Below, piece after piece: positions 63,461 through 64,000 of a DNA stretch of 64,000 nucleotides (the first letter of the stretch is position 1; every line of letters starts with the position of its first letter). The notes under the pieces are model-generated. The model did not search any database. It worked only from the letters and a program-made list of their open reading frames with translations, and was not told the DNA's origin. The position numbers and the translations under genes are program-made. This DNA is from Pyropia yezoensis (taxonomy: Eukaryota; Rhodophyta; Bangiophyceae; Bangiales; Bangiaceae), in the NCBI GenBank assembly GCA_009829735.1, contig CM020620.1, positions 21,054,020 to 21,118,019 of the forward strand, in the 5' to 3' direction.

Positions 63461-64000
63461 TCAGAGCTCCTTCTCCGGGTTCAGGGCCTTGAGTGTGTCC
63501 ACCGCGGCCTCCCCGACAGCCTTGCCCGCGGCGGCGGCCATTTCCCCAGCCGATGCCGCCGCGTCGGCGGCAGCATCTGCTACTGGCGAAGCCGCATCTG
63601 CCGCCGCGTCGGCGGCATCGTCCGCAGCGGCCGACACGTCCTTGCCGAGGGTGCGAACAAAGTAGTCAATGACATTGAGGCGGCGACGCATGCTCCGCAT
63701 CTGCGAGTCGGTCAGGCTTCCAGGGGAGGCCGACTCGAGCAGCCCCGCTAGCCGCCCCTGCTCCTTGGTCAGCCACGCCGCGCCCTGCGTCTTGTACCGG
63801 TCCATCACCTTGAGGTAGTACGCGGCGTAGGCGCGGGAGCGCGCGTCCAAGGTGGTCAGCCGCTCCTCCACGGCTGCCTTGAGCGCGTCGCGCTCCGACG
63901 CGGCGGATGTGAGGAAAGACGAAACACTATCCTTGAGGGAGTCGACAATCCCCGCGGATGGCAGCACCTTGCCATTAGGCAGCACGTCCGTCCCGACCTT
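63461..64000 (-). CDS. ERp29-like/PDI C-terminal domain protein (5' end outside the window)
   Basis: The frame is open from the window edge to TGA 63461-63463, about 179 residues of the C-terminal part. The first residues seen, KVGTDVLPNGKVLPSAGIVD, match the junction GTDV...G...AGR.. found at the end of the last thioredoxin domain in plant PDI-like proteins (PDIL2/ERp38 type). The all-helical ERp29 C-terminal (PDI-D) domain follows: AYAAYYLKVMDRYKTQGAAW, LTKEQGRLAGLLES, RSMRRRLNVIDYFV. Such proteins act in oxidative folding in the ER. An Ala/Asp tail (AAADDAADAAADAASPVAD) and a terminal NPEKEL follow; EKEL could be a weak KDEL-like retrieval signal. The missing thioredoxin domains should lie beyond base 64000, on this strand. 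Confidence 0.7.
   Translation of the reverse strand, partial: KVGTDVLPNGKVLPSAGIVDSLKDSVSSFLTSAASERDALKAAVEERLTTLDARSRAYAAYYLKVMDRYKTQGAAWLTKEQGRLAGLLESASPGSLTDSQMRSMRRRLNVIDYFVRTLGKDVSAAADDAADAAADAASPVADAAADAAASAGEMAAAAGKAVGEAAVDTLKALNPEKEL

Noticed and set aside
1-64000. tRNA genes or CRISPR arrays
   Set aside because: A scan for GGTTCGA-type B boxes gave no cloverleaf-capable sequence, and no regularly spaced repeat-spacer pattern exists; the only regular array is the coding 99-bp ankyrin repeat.

Overview
This is nuclear eukaryotic DNA of very high GC content. It is packed with G/C homopolymers and GGC/CCG trinucleotide runs, so most long open frames are shadows. Spliceosomal introns, an ELO fatty-acid elongase, RNase P and Sin3-complex subunits, a Tim17/22/23-family protein and an ERp29/PDI-like protein establish a eukaryote. 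A thylakoid-type thioredoxin (HCF164/TxlA family) with a transit-peptide-like N-terminus and one transmembrane segment indicates a plastid. Ala/Gly/Pro-rich inserts in otherwise conserved proteins, few short introns and ankyrin-rich proteins fit a GC-rich alga; a bangiophyte red alga of the Porphyra/Pyropia type is my best guess, but this is inference and other GC-rich algae are not excluded.

Layout. 0-4.4 kb: end of a low-complexity gene, POP7/Rpp20 (-) and FHIT-like HIT hydrolase (+), the last two divergent. 5-8.7 kb: large CDF (ZnT5/Msc2-like) membrane protein (-) without metal ligands. 9-13.5 kb: orphan SWIM zinc-finger motif, four-exon SAP30-like gene (-), PIG3-type quinone oxidoreductase (+). 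15.5-18.9 kb: four-exon ankyrin gene (+) and a secreted Cys-containing protein (-). 20.6-24.7 kb: ELO elongase (-) and a Ser-rich disordered protein (-). 25.3-31.4 kb: HCF164 (+), a putative membrane protein (-), four-exon BolA gene (+). 32-42.8 kb: three large minus-strand genes: GT23-like fucosyltransferase, TPR-DUF4470 protein, and a SANT/Myb plus AT-hook protein. 45.4-51.6 kb: MSI1/RBBP4 (+), LCAT/PLA2G15-like protein (-), broken F-box/leucine-rich gene (-). 53.1-57.5 kb: a small TA-flanked inverted-repeat element and an ankyrin gene with eleven 99-bp repeats (+). 60.6-64 kb: Tim17-family gene (+), DUF455 ferritin-like gene (-), C-terminal end of an ERp29/PDI-like gene (-).

Genes alternate strands with no operon-like order. 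Several divergent pairs share short promoter regions. Two histone-deacetylase-complex-type proteins (SAP30-like, MSI1/RBBP4) and a probable chromatin protein (SANT/AT-hook) occur together, perhaps by chance. Thirteen introns could be reconstructed; eleven use GTRCGY donors (mostly GTGCGT or GTACGT), which served as a consistent guide. Three genes need exactly one extra base inside a long G/C homopolymer to read through, pointing to homopolymer under-calls in the assembly. No rRNA, tRNA, CRISPR or virus-like element was seen.
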